From Thioalkalivibrio sp. ALJ16 (GTDB lineage Bacteria > Pseudomonadota > Gammaproteobacteria > Ectothiorhodospirales > Ectothiorhodospiraceae), in assembly GCF_000377345.1 (NCBI RefSeq), contig NZ_KB898038.1, forward strand, positions 268,086 through 332,085: a stretch of 64,000 nt of DNA, read 5' to 3'. The notes beneath the pieces were generated by a model. That model was not told where the DNA came from and ran no database searches. It was given only the letters and a program-made list of their open reading frames with translations. Position 1 is the first letter of the stretch, and the number at the start of each line of letters is the position of its first letter. Both the position numbers and the translations under genes were made by a program. Of the stretch, positions 56,995 to 64,000 are shown piece by piece.

Positions 56995-57410
56995 CCACCA
57001 CAGAGGGCACAGAGGACACGGAGAAGGGCGGGTCACAGAAAGACCGGAAGCTCGTGGAGATTCCGGATGGAATGGATGTGATCGGTAGCGATGCGGGCCT
57101 GCGCGGCCACAACAATCCACCCAGGCCCGTCATCATCCCGGCCGCAGCGAAGCGGAGAGCCGGGATCTCCCAGGACACCCTCAGCGCCTGACGCTCTGCC
57201 CGTCCTGGGCCCTCCCGGATAACCGCTGCGCGGTTTCCGCGACGGCGCCGGTCAGCCCCGTTTCAGAATAATGAATCGCTCTTCAGACACTTACCGGGCA
57301 AGGCACACGGGAGCCGGAACCCGGGTCTTCCCCGTGCACTCCGTACCCTCTGTGGTGAAAACGCCCTTGGCCTCGCCCTTCTTTGTGTCTTCGTGCGCTT
57401 CGTGGTGAAT
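56995..57410. repeat. Composite intergenic repeat with inverted arms (family also at 22152-22421)
   Basis: The 492-base gap between mutM and the peptide transporter has no credible gene. Its left arm starts CCACCACAGAGGGCACAGAG; its right arm, in reverse complement, reads TTCACCACGAAG and then AGGCCAAGGGCGTTT, followed by TTCACCACAGAGGGTACGG. The first two words are shared with the left arm at 22152. A middle unit near 57130-57170 contains CCCGGC and GCCGGG around a short loop, like another common dispersed repeat type. It looks like several non-coding repeats inserted together. Confidence 0.6.
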
Positions 57411-57453
57411 CAAAACGACCGCACCACGGCACAAAGCCGCCGGCTCGCGCGGT

Positions 57454-59070
57454 TCAGAGATAGCGCGAGACGCGGGGCACGGCGTCCAGCAGGTGGCGGG
57501 TGTATTCGGCCTTTGGACTGGCCAGGACCTCGGCGGTCGCGCCGATCTCCTCCATGCGCCCGTCGTGCATCACCAGCATGCGGTCGGAGAAGTATTCCAC
57601 CACGCCCATGTCGTGGGTGATGAAGATCATCGCCAGCTGCCGTTCCACCCGCAGCCGCCCGAGGATCTGCAGCACCTCGGCCTGCACCGAGACATCCAGC
57701 GCACTGGTCACCTCGTCGCAGATGATCACGTCCGGGTCCAGCACCAGGGCACGGGCGATCGCGATGCGCTGGCGCTGGCCGCCGGAGAACTCGTGCGGGT
57801 AGCGCCACAGGGTGTCCTCCGGCAGCGCGACCTGCTCCAGCACCTGCCCGGCGATGGCGATGCGCTCGTCCTGATCCGCCCCGATCCCGTGCACGCCCAT
57901 CGGTTCGGTCAGCAGGGTCAGTACGTTCAGGCGCGGGTTCAGCGACGAGGCCGGGTCCTGGAACACCACCTGCAGGTGGCGCCGCAGCCGGCGCAGTGGC
58001 TTGCGTGGCATCGCGCTCAGCGACTCGCCGCGGTAGCGGATCTCGCCACCGGTCGGTTCGACCAGCCGCAGGATCGCCCGGCCCAGGGTGGTCTTGCCGC
58101 AGCCGGACTCGCCGACCACCGCCAGCACCTCGCCGTTGTCCAGCGCGAACGAGACGTCGTCCACCGCGCGCACCACGTCCACCTGGCGCCGCAGCAGGCC
58201 CTTGAGGACCGGGAAGTGCACCTTGAGCCCGGCGACCTCCAGCAACGCCTCGCGTCCGGCCCCGGGCACCGGTGGCAGCGGTGGCAGGTTCTCCGGCAGA
58301 GCCTCGATCAGCTTGCGGGTGTAGGCATCCTGCGGGTCGCGCAGCAGCGGGTGACAGGCGCCCTGTTCCACGATCCGGCCCTTGCGCATCACCGCCACGC
58401 GGTCGGCCACCGAGGCAACCACGCCGAAGTCGTGGGTGATCAGCAGCACCGACATGCCGTTGCGCTCGCGCAGGCGGTCGATCAGCTTCAGGATCTCCGC
58501 CTGGATCGTCACATCCAGTGCGGTGGTCGGCTCGTCCGCGATCAAGAGGTCCGGCTCGGCCACCAGCGCCATCGCGATCATCACCCGCTGACGCTGGCCG
58601 CCGGAGAGCTTGTGCGGGTACTCGTCGCGGCGCTGCTCGGGGTTCGGCAGCTGCACCTCGCGCAGCACCTCCAGGGTGCGTGCCGCGCGTGCCGCGGCAT
58701 CCATCTGCGGGCGGTGCAGGCGCAGCACCTCCTCGATCTGCTCGCCGATGGTCAGCACCGGGTTCAGCGAGGTCATCGGTTCCTGGAAGATCATGCCGAT
58801 GCGGTCGCCGCGCACCGACTGCATCACCGCATCCGGCAGGCCCAGCAGCTCCTGGCGCCCCTCGCGACCGGCCAGCCAGACCTCTCCCGACGGCCGCTCG
58901 AAGCCGCCATCCAGCAGGCGCATGATCGCCAGCGCGGTGATCGACTTGCCGGAACCGGACTCGCCGACCAGCGCGAACAGCTCGCCTCCGCGGATGGAGA
59001 AGCTGGCATCCTCCACCAGCGGCGCGGCGCTGTCACCGTGGCGGATCTGCAGGTTCTTTACCTCCAGCAT
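57454..59070 (-). CDS. yejF: Peptide ABC transporter ATP-binding protein, two fused domains (YejF-like)
   Basis: This 538-residue protein contains two complete ABC ATPase domains. The first has Walker A GESGSGKS and signature [10 protein letters not shown]; the second has GESGCGKT and [10 protein letters not shown]. It powers the YejB/YejE permease and is close to E. coli YejF (529). The ATG at 59070 (MLEVKNLQ) lies three bases after the end of the permease gene on this strand, so the longer open frame upstream was rejected. The Yej system imports oligopeptides and, in E. coli, microcin C. Confidence 0.95.
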   Translation of the reverse strand: MLEVKNLQIRHGDSAAPLVEDASFSIRGGELFALVGESGSGKSITALAIMRLLDGGFERPSGEVWLAGREGRQELLGLPDAVMQSVRGDRIGMIFQEPMTSLNPVLTIGEQIEEVLRLHRPQMDAAARAARTLEVLREVQLPNPEQRRDEYPHKLSGGQRQRVMIAMALVAEPDLLIADEPTTALDVTIQAEILKLIDRLRERNGMSVLLITHDFGVVASVADRVAVMRKGRIVEQGACHPLLRDPQDAYTRKLIEALPENLPPLPPVPGAGREALLEVAGLKVHFPVLKGLLRRQVDVVRAVDDVSFALDNGEVLAVVGESGCGKTTLGRAILRLVEPTGGEIRYRGESLSAMPRKPLRRLRRHLQVVFQDPASSLNPRLNVLTLLTEPMGVHGIGADQDERIAIAGQVLEQVALPEDTLWRYPHEFSGGQRQRIAIARALVLDPDVIICDEVTSALDVSVQAEVLQILGRLRVERQLAMIFITHDMGVVEYFSDRMLVMHDGRMEEIGATAEVLASPKAEYTRHLLDAVPRVSRYL

Positions 59071-59072
59071 GA

Positions 59073-60329
59073 TCAGCGCACCCCGCCGCTGGTCGTGCCC
59101 CCGGCGCCGGCCGCCGGGGTGGCCCGGTTGCGGCTGCGCGCCGCGGAGCGGGCATGCGGGTCCACCGCATCCCGCAGGGCCTCGCCGATCAGGTTGTAGG
59201 CGAACACGGTCAGGAAGATGGCCCCGCCGGGGAACGCGGCCATCCACCAGTTGAAGGTGGAGCTCTGCACCGCCTGGTTCAGCATCTGCCCCCAGGAGGG
59301 CTCGTCCACCAGGCCCAGGCCGAGGAACGAGAGCGTGGCCTCGGCCAGGATCGCGGAGGCTACGCCGAAGCTCGCGGCCACCAGGATCGGGGCGATGCCG
59401 TTGGGCAGCATGTGCCGGAACAGGATCGAGGGCAGCGACAGCCCGGAGGCGATCGCCCCCTGCACGAAGTCCTGCTGGCGCAGGCGCAGGAACTCGGCAC
59501 GCACGTAGCGCGCATAGCCGGACCACGAGGTCAGCCCGATGATCAGCATCATCAGGTACAGCGAGCGCCCGAAGAAGGCGACGAAGGTCAGCAGCAGGAA
59601 CAGCGTCGGGATCGCCTCGAAGATCTCCACCAGGCGCATGCCGATGATGTCCACGATGCCGGAGAAGTAGCCCATCAGTCCGCCCAGGATCACGCCGATC
59701 CCGAGCGCGATGCCGGTCGCAATGAAGCCGATGGACAGCGCGATACGCGAGGCATGGATCATGCGCGAGAGCACGTCGGCGCCGTTGTCGTCGGTGCCGA
59801 ACCAGTGCACCCGGTCGGGGACCTCGCGCGGGGCCTCCAGACCGGTATCGGCATAGTCGCGCAGGTAGTCGCGCGCGGAATACGGGATCGGCGCCCGGAT
59901 CACCGTCTGGTAGGCACCGGCCGTCTCGGCCTCGCGGTACTGCTCGTAGACCACCAGCGACGGCGGCGACACCGTCTGCCAGGCCACCGCGCCCAGGATC
60001 GCACTGAGCACACCCCACAGCGCCAGGCGCCGCCAGGGTCGTCCGGGCACGGCCCAGAACAGGGCCGCCAGCAGCAGCATGCCGAACAGGGTCACGTCGG
60101 CGGCGGTCAGGTAGCGCAGAAACGGCGCGGCCCAGTCGCCATCGGCGGTCTGCAGCAGCAGCGGGTGCGAATTGGCCAGCAGCGGGGCCAGCACCGCGAT
60201 CAGGGTCAGCAGCGCGATCCAGGCGATGCCCAGGCGCGCGCCCCAGCGCAGCAGGACCTCGCCCACCACGCGCCGGGCCCAGGACCGGCTGCGGCGGTCG
60301 GCATCCGGGTTGCGCACGGCCTCAGTCAT
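59073..60329 (-). CDS. yejE: Peptide ABC transporter permease (YejE-like)
   Basis: This 418-residue inner-membrane permease has an N-terminal helix, two further hydrophobic segments (about residues 75-93 and 100-118), and the core permease domain with RMIHASRIALSIGF. The coupling loop lies around EFLRLRQQDFVQGAI and ASGLSLPSILFRHMLPN. E. coli YejE has about 340 residues, so the front part is enlarged. It starts eight bases inside the end of the yejB-like gene. The C-terminal tail is Arg/Ala/Gly-rich. Confidence 0.93.
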   Translation of the reverse strand: MTEAVRNPDADRRSRSWARRVVGEVLLRWGARLGIAWIALLTLIAVLAPLLANSHPLLLQTADGDWAAPFLRYLTAADVTLFGMLLLAALFWAVPGRPWRRLALWGVLSAILGAVAWQTVSPPSLVVYEQYREAETAGAYQTVIRAPIPYSARDYLRDYADTGLEAPREVPDRVHWFGTDDNGADVLSRMIHASRIALSIGFIATGIALGIGVILGGLMGYFSGIVDIIGMRLVEIFEAIPTLFLLLTFVAFFGRSLYLMMLIIGLTSWSGYARYVRAEFLRLRQQDFVQGAIASGLSLPSILFRHMLPNGIAPILVAASFGVASAILAEATLSFLGLGLVDEPSWGQMLNQAVQSSTFNWWMAAFPGGAIFLTVFAYNLIGEALRDAVDPHARSAARSRNRATPAAGAGGTTSGGVR

Positions 60330-61701
60330 AGTTCACCCGCGGGTCGACGATGGCGTAGGCCAGATCCGCCAGCAGGTAGCCCACCAGGGTCAGCACGCCG
60401 GAGATCAGGGTGATCGACAGCACCAGTTCGCGGTCCCGGGTCTGCACCGCCTCCACCGCGAGCTTGCCCATGCCGTCGATGGAGAAGATCGCCTCGACGA
60501 TCACCGAGCCGGCCAGCAGCGACGGCAGCAGGGTCGCGGACACGGTAATCAGCGGCAGCAGCGAATTGCGGAACACGTGACGCCACAGCACGTCGTGCTC
60601 GGCCACGCCCTTGGCGCGGGCGGTCCGCGCGTAGTCCGAGCTCAGGTTCTCCAGCACCGCCGAGCGCGACAGCTTGGCGAGAAACGCGAGCCCGCCGTAG
60701 GACAGGCACAGCACCGGCAGCACCAGATGCCAGGCCCGATCCAGCAGGAAGCCCGGCACCAGGTCACCGGGCGCGAGACCGAGCGCGAGCGCCAGTCCGG
60801 CCCCGAGGCCCGTAGTCGCCAGGTAGAAGCCACGCAGCACCCCCCAGTCGCTGCGCGCCATCAGCCCGCCCACCACGAGCCCGATCACGACCGCAACCGT
60901 GGTGCTGATGGCCCCGGCCACGGCCAGATCACGGAACATCAGCCAGCCGCAGATCGCCCCGATCGCCGCGCCCAGGCCGCCACGGATCAGGGCCGGCAGG
61001 TGGCGCGCCAGATAGAGGCCCAGTGCCGCCCCCAGAAACGGCAGCACCAGCAGCAGCGGCAGCGCCCAGACCACCTCCACCGTGGGCAGGAAGGTCATGT
61101 CCAGCGCCGCGCGCTGACTGAGCCCGCCGGTGGGGAACCACTGCCAGAACTGGTCCGATGCGAAGAAGCCGATCAGCAGCACCCCGGCCAGCATGGTCGG
61201 CACCGACCACAGCGCCAGCAGCACCACCCCGGACTGCGAATCGAAGGCCTCGCCATGGCGCGTGGCCGCGCGCACCCCGACCGCGACCGCGATCAGGTAG
61301 ATCAGCGGGATCGACAGCACGTTCAGCAACAGCGTGATCGGCAATCGCTCCGCGATCAGGTCGGCCACCGGTCGGCCATAGCGGAAGCTGGTACCCAGGT
61401 TCGGGGCCTTCAGGTGCGGCCAGCCGGTGAGCGAGCCGTCCTCGTCCTGCGCAAAGCCAATCGGGGAGATGTTGTTCAGCCAGCGTCCGAACTGCACCGG
61501 TGGCGGCTGATCCAGGCCGTAGAGGCGGTTGTAGTACTCCTCCATCGCCTTCTGCGCCTGCGGCTCCAGGCCCTGACCCTCGACCAGGGTCAGCGCGCTG
61601 ATCCCGCCGGGCGCGGCCGCCATCACCGTGAACACCACCACGGTGATGCCAAACAGGGTCGGCACCATCAGCAACAGCCGCCGCAGGATATAGGTCAGCA
61701 T
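60322..61701 (-). CDS. yejB: Peptide ABC transporter permease (YejB-like)
   Basis: This 459-residue permease opens with the typical MLTYILRRLLLMVPTLFG and ends LADLAYAIVDPRVNYD. The coupling loop with YARTARAKGVAEHDVLWRH is present. About 100 extra hydrophobic residues (around 215-320, several possible helices) are inserted between the usual membrane segments; E. coli YejB has 364 residues. It is followed by the yejE-like gene with an eight-base overlap and preceded by the binding-protein gene after 42 bases. Confidence 0.93.
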   Translation of the reverse strand: MLTYILRRLLLMVPTLFGITVVVFTVMAAAPGGISALTLVEGQGLEPQAQKAMEEYYNRLYGLDQPPPVQFGRWLNNISPIGFAQDEDGSLTGWPHLKAPNLGTSFRYGRPVADLIAERLPITLLLNVLSIPLIYLIAVAVGVRAATRHGEAFDSQSGVVLLALWSVPTMLAGVLLIGFFASDQFWQWFPTGGLSQRAALDMTFLPTVEVVWALPLLLVLPFLGAALGLYLARHLPALIRGGLGAAIGAICGWLMFRDLAVAGAISTTVAVVIGLVVGGLMARSDWGVLRGFYLATTGLGAGLALALGLAPGDLVPGFLLDRAWHLVLPVLCLSYGGLAFLAKLSRSAVLENLSSDYARTARAKGVAEHDVLWRHVFRNSLLPLITVSATLLPSLLAGSVIVEAIFSIDGMGKLAVEAVQTRDRELVLSITLISGVLTLVGYLLADLAYAIVDPRVNYD

Positions 61702-61743
61702 CGCGCGGCGTGCCGGTCGGACAGGCTCCCGGGGTGCACCGGC

Positions 61744-63603
61744 CTACTGCCCGTAACGCTGCTGTTCGAACGGCACATAGACCTCCACCGGCACGAACCC
61801 GAGGTTCAGGCCCAGTGCGGTCTGCTCGAGGTTGCGGATACGCCGGTCGATGAAGGCCAGGGTCTGGCGCCGCATCAGGAAGGTGTAGGGCTGGTCCTCC
61901 ACCAGGATGCGCTCGGCCTCGCGCCAGTGCTGCATGCGCGCGGCCTCGTCCACCTCGCCGCGGGCGGCCTCGATCACCGCGTCCAGCTCGGGATTCTGGT
62001 AATGGATGAAGTTGTCCCCGCCGGCGACGGTCTGGCTGGAGTGGAACATCTGGAAGATGTCCACCTCCACCCCGCTGGTCCAGCCCAGGGTAATGGCATC
62101 GAAGTCCTGGCGGCTGAGCCGCTCCAGCATCACCGACCACTCGGTCGGCTGCGGGCGCATCTCGACCCCGGCGCGGGCATAAAGATCGCGCAGGAACAGC
62201 GCGATGCGCCGGGTGTCCTCGTTGTCCTGGAAGTACACCAGGTCAAACGAGAACGGCTCGCCGTCCGCGTTGACCAGCACGCCGTCCCGGTTCTTCTCGC
62301 GGTAGCCGGCCTCGGCCAGCAGCTCCAGCGCGCGCTCGACGTTGTAGGGGATCGGGTCCAGCTCGGGGTTGTGCTGGTCACTGCGCGGACTGAACGGACT
62401 GATCGCCCGTTCCGCATAGCCCAGCATGACCTCCTCGATCAGCCGGTCGACATCGGTCAGGTGGCTCATCGCGCGGCGCACCCGGGGATCGGCGAAGCGG
62501 GTCGCCTCGCCATTGCGCTTCTGGTTCCAGGCGATGTAGGAGTAGCCGGCGGTCGGACTCATGTACTCAAAGGTGTCGGCGCGCTCGCGCAGGGCCTCGT
62601 CATCGCGCAGGCGCGCGTATTCGCGCGGGCGCGCACCGTAGACATCGATATCGCGATTGCGGAAGGTCGTCAGCCGCGCCGAGTCGTTCTGGATCACCCG
62701 CCATACCAGGCGATCGAAGGACGGCTCCACCGGCCCCCAGTAGCGCGGATTGCGCTCCAGCTCGACCCGCCCCGCATCCGGCGTCCACCCGGTCGGGTCT
62801 TCCATCCGGTAGGGCCCGGACCCGAGCAGGATGCCGCGCGACTCGTTGAAGGTCTCCGGCTCGTCCAGGTAGCGCTCGTAAAAATGCTTCGGCAGCACGT
62901 CCAGGCCGCCGGCGACCCGCATCGCATCGAAGAAGGGCTCCTCGAACACGAAGCGCACGCGGCGCTCATCCAGCGCCTCGACCGACTCGATCATCTCCAG
63001 AAAGGCCCGCGCCCGCGGCACCGCGATGGCGTCGGTCATCAGGAAATCGAAGGTGAACTCCACGTCCGCGGCGGTCAGGGGCTCGCCGTCGGAAAACTGC
63101 AGCCCCGGGCGCAGGCGAAAGGTCAGCTCGGTACCGCTGTCGTCGAATTCCCAGGCCTCGGCCAGCAGACCCTGCCATTCCAGCGACTCCGGATCGCGCT
63201 GCACCAGCGATTCCAGCACATAGTTCTGCACCTCCGAGGCATAGGCATCCGAGGATACATACGGCGTGATCGTGGCCAGGCCGGTGCCGAAGGCCTGCAC
63301 CAGCCAGTCGCCCTCGGCGTAGTCGTCCGCGGTTGCGGCCGCGGCGGATCGGCGGAAGGCCGAGGGCACCTCGTCAACCCGCGGGGCGCGTTCGGCGTCG
63401 GCCCCGGCAAAACGCCCCGAGGCCAGATCCCCCTCCAGGCTCTGCAGGCTGCGGCGCAGAGCGCGCAGATCCCGCGCCTGTTCGCTCATGGTGTTCTGCA
63501 TCGCCGCCATGCGCTGCCACTGACGGTCCACCTGAACCATCACCAGCAGCAGCAGGATGCCGAGGACGATCAGGGTCACGATCCAACCAAAATGACGACT
63601 CAC
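61744..63603 (-). CDS. Membrane-anchored peptide-binding protein of the Yej-type transporter
   Basis: This 619-residue extracytoplasmic solute-binding protein (family 5) delivers peptides to the permease. It starts with an uncleaved-looking helix (FGWIVTLIVLGILLLLVMVQ), then a coiled-coil stretch (about 35-65), then the binding domain with LESLVQRDPESLEWQGLLAE and FRLRPGLQFSDGEPLTAADV as overlapping family segments. No signal-peptidase or lipobox site is evident. GTG at 63603 was chosen because GGAGG (63608-63612) sits four bases upstream; an ATG nine codons earlier is possible. It is the first gene of the four-gene operon. Confidence 0.88.
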   Translation of the reverse strand: MSRHFGWIVTLIVLGILLLLVMVQVDRQWQRMAAMQNTMSEQARDLRALRRSLQSLEGDLASGRFAGADAERAPRVDEVPSAFRRSAAAATADDYAEGDWLVQAFGTGLATITPYVSSDAYASEVQNYVLESLVQRDPESLEWQGLLAEAWEFDDSGTELTFRLRPGLQFSDGEPLTAADVEFTFDFLMTDAIAVPRARAFLEMIESVEALDERRVRFVFEEPFFDAMRVAGGLDVLPKHFYERYLDEPETFNESRGILLGSGPYRMEDPTGWTPDAGRVELERNPRYWGPVEPSFDRLVWRVIQNDSARLTTFRNRDIDVYGARPREYARLRDDEALRERADTFEYMSPTAGYSYIAWNQKRNGEATRFADPRVRRAMSHLTDVDRLIEEVMLGYAERAISPFSPRSDQHNPELDPIPYNVERALELLAEAGYREKNRDGVLVNADGEPFSFDLVYFQDNEDTRRIALFLRDLYARAGVEMRPQPTEWSVMLERLSRQDFDAITLGWTSGVEVDIFQMFHSSQTVAGGDNFIHYQNPELDAVIEAARGEVDEAARMQHWREAERILVEDQPYTFLMRRQTLAFIDRRIRNLEQTALGLNLGFVPVEVYVPFEQQRYGQ

Positions 63604-63836
63604 AGGACCTCCGGTTTCGCGGCGACGCATGCCCGCCGGCGACATGCTGCCCGGCACTATAGCAGTCCGTGCCGTCGCCCTCGACGGGTGCTGGCCGGAC
63701 CTTTGGCACATCGGTATGATCCCGTGACAGTCGCGGTCGAATGCGGTTCCCCCGCCATCGAACGCTGTCGAGACCGCCCGTCCGGGCGAGTCGACAGCGA
63801 TTGTCTTGGGAAACACTGATTAATGTACACACTCGC

Positions 63837-63952
63837 GTTGGTACCCCAGGTTTTCCGAGACAAGGCGCGCCGTGCAGCGGGTAGTGGTTCTACCCGCCCG
63901 TTCTCGATTGATTCGGGGCGCAACGCAGGATCGGGGAACCTGGGGTACCAAC
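63837..63952. repeat. Nested inverted repeat at the window edge
   Basis: GTTGGTACCCCAGGTT at 63837-63852 is a perfect inverted copy of 63937-63952. Inside, GCGGGTAG at 63877-63884 pairs perfectly with 63890-63897 around TGGTT. The 397 bases from 63604 to the window end contain no gene I can support; 63604-63836 shows nothing else. The structure could be a small mobile-element end pair, a folded RNA or part of a dispersed repeat. Confidence 0.6.
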
Positions 63953-64000
63953 CCCACGGGGCTCGGCCGCCCGTTTGTAATAACAACGGGCGCGCGCACG

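Overview
The window is GC-rich chromosomal DNA from a gammaproteobacterium. Gene order is the best clue: fmdB-DUF502-aspS-yebC, yfgD/arsC-wrbA-DUF2069 facing hda-perM, purM-purN-DUF3108, rng-yhdP-nit-tldD-pmbA, and rpmB-rpmG with mutM nearby are all arrangements known from this class. Two DsrE-fold proteins, many cyclic-di-GMP proteins and a XanB2-type chorismatase fit a sulfur-oxidising Ectothiorhodospiraceae member such as Thioalkalivibrio. That genus assignment is inference from remembered gene content, not a search result. No phage, transposase, CRISPR array, tRNA or rRNA was seen.

Layout. 1-3954 (minus strand): housekeeping run fmdB, DUF502 membrane protein, aspS, an alpha/beta hydrolase and the start of yebC. 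4122-6757 (plus): DsrE-like protein, short-chain dehydrogenase and a SpmA/SpmB-like fused membrane protein. 6786-11043 (minus): two tiny genes followed by a very large hybrid histidine kinase. 11156-15500 (minus): RND efflux pump and its adaptor. 15802-20483 (plus): MIF-like protein, proS, an SLC13 permease and a lipoprotein. 20520-30016: acylphosphatase, the arsC-like/wrbA/DUF2069 operon facing DUF2066-pgsA-like-perM-hda, then purM-purN-DUF3108 and a lipoamide-dehydrogenase-like flavoprotein.

30038-38287 (minus) is a signalling and stress region: diguanylate cyclase, exported DsrE-like protein, a broken EAL gene, cold-shock gene, M48 peptidase and a CHASE-PAS-GGDEF-EAL receptor with a zinc-binding-like tail. 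38373-51760 (minus) holds the pmbA/tldD peptidase pair, a nitrilase homologue, YhdP, RNase G, and a LysR/degenerate-amidotransferase/unknown/AI-2E operon. 51858-56961 (mostly plus) carries an EAL protein, rpmB-rpmG with a clear promoter and terminator, an EAL-HDOD protein, the chorismatase and mutM. 57454-63603 (minus) is a Yej-type peptide ABC transporter with unusually enlarged membrane subunits and a membrane-anchored binding protein.

Intergenic spaces hold three kinds of probable dispersed repeats: related inverted-repeat blocks at 22152-22421 and 56995-57410, a 165-bp element with 20-bp inverted ends at 46627-46791, and a nested palindrome at 63837-63952. Five cyclic-di-GMP genes or gene remnants lie between 30 and 55.2 kb. 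The strongest leads for new biology are the amidotransferase-like protein lacking its catalytic Cys and His, the zinc-site-like tail on the CHASE/GGDEF/EAL receptor, the kinase with front-end phosphotransfer and receiver modules, and the chorismatase.
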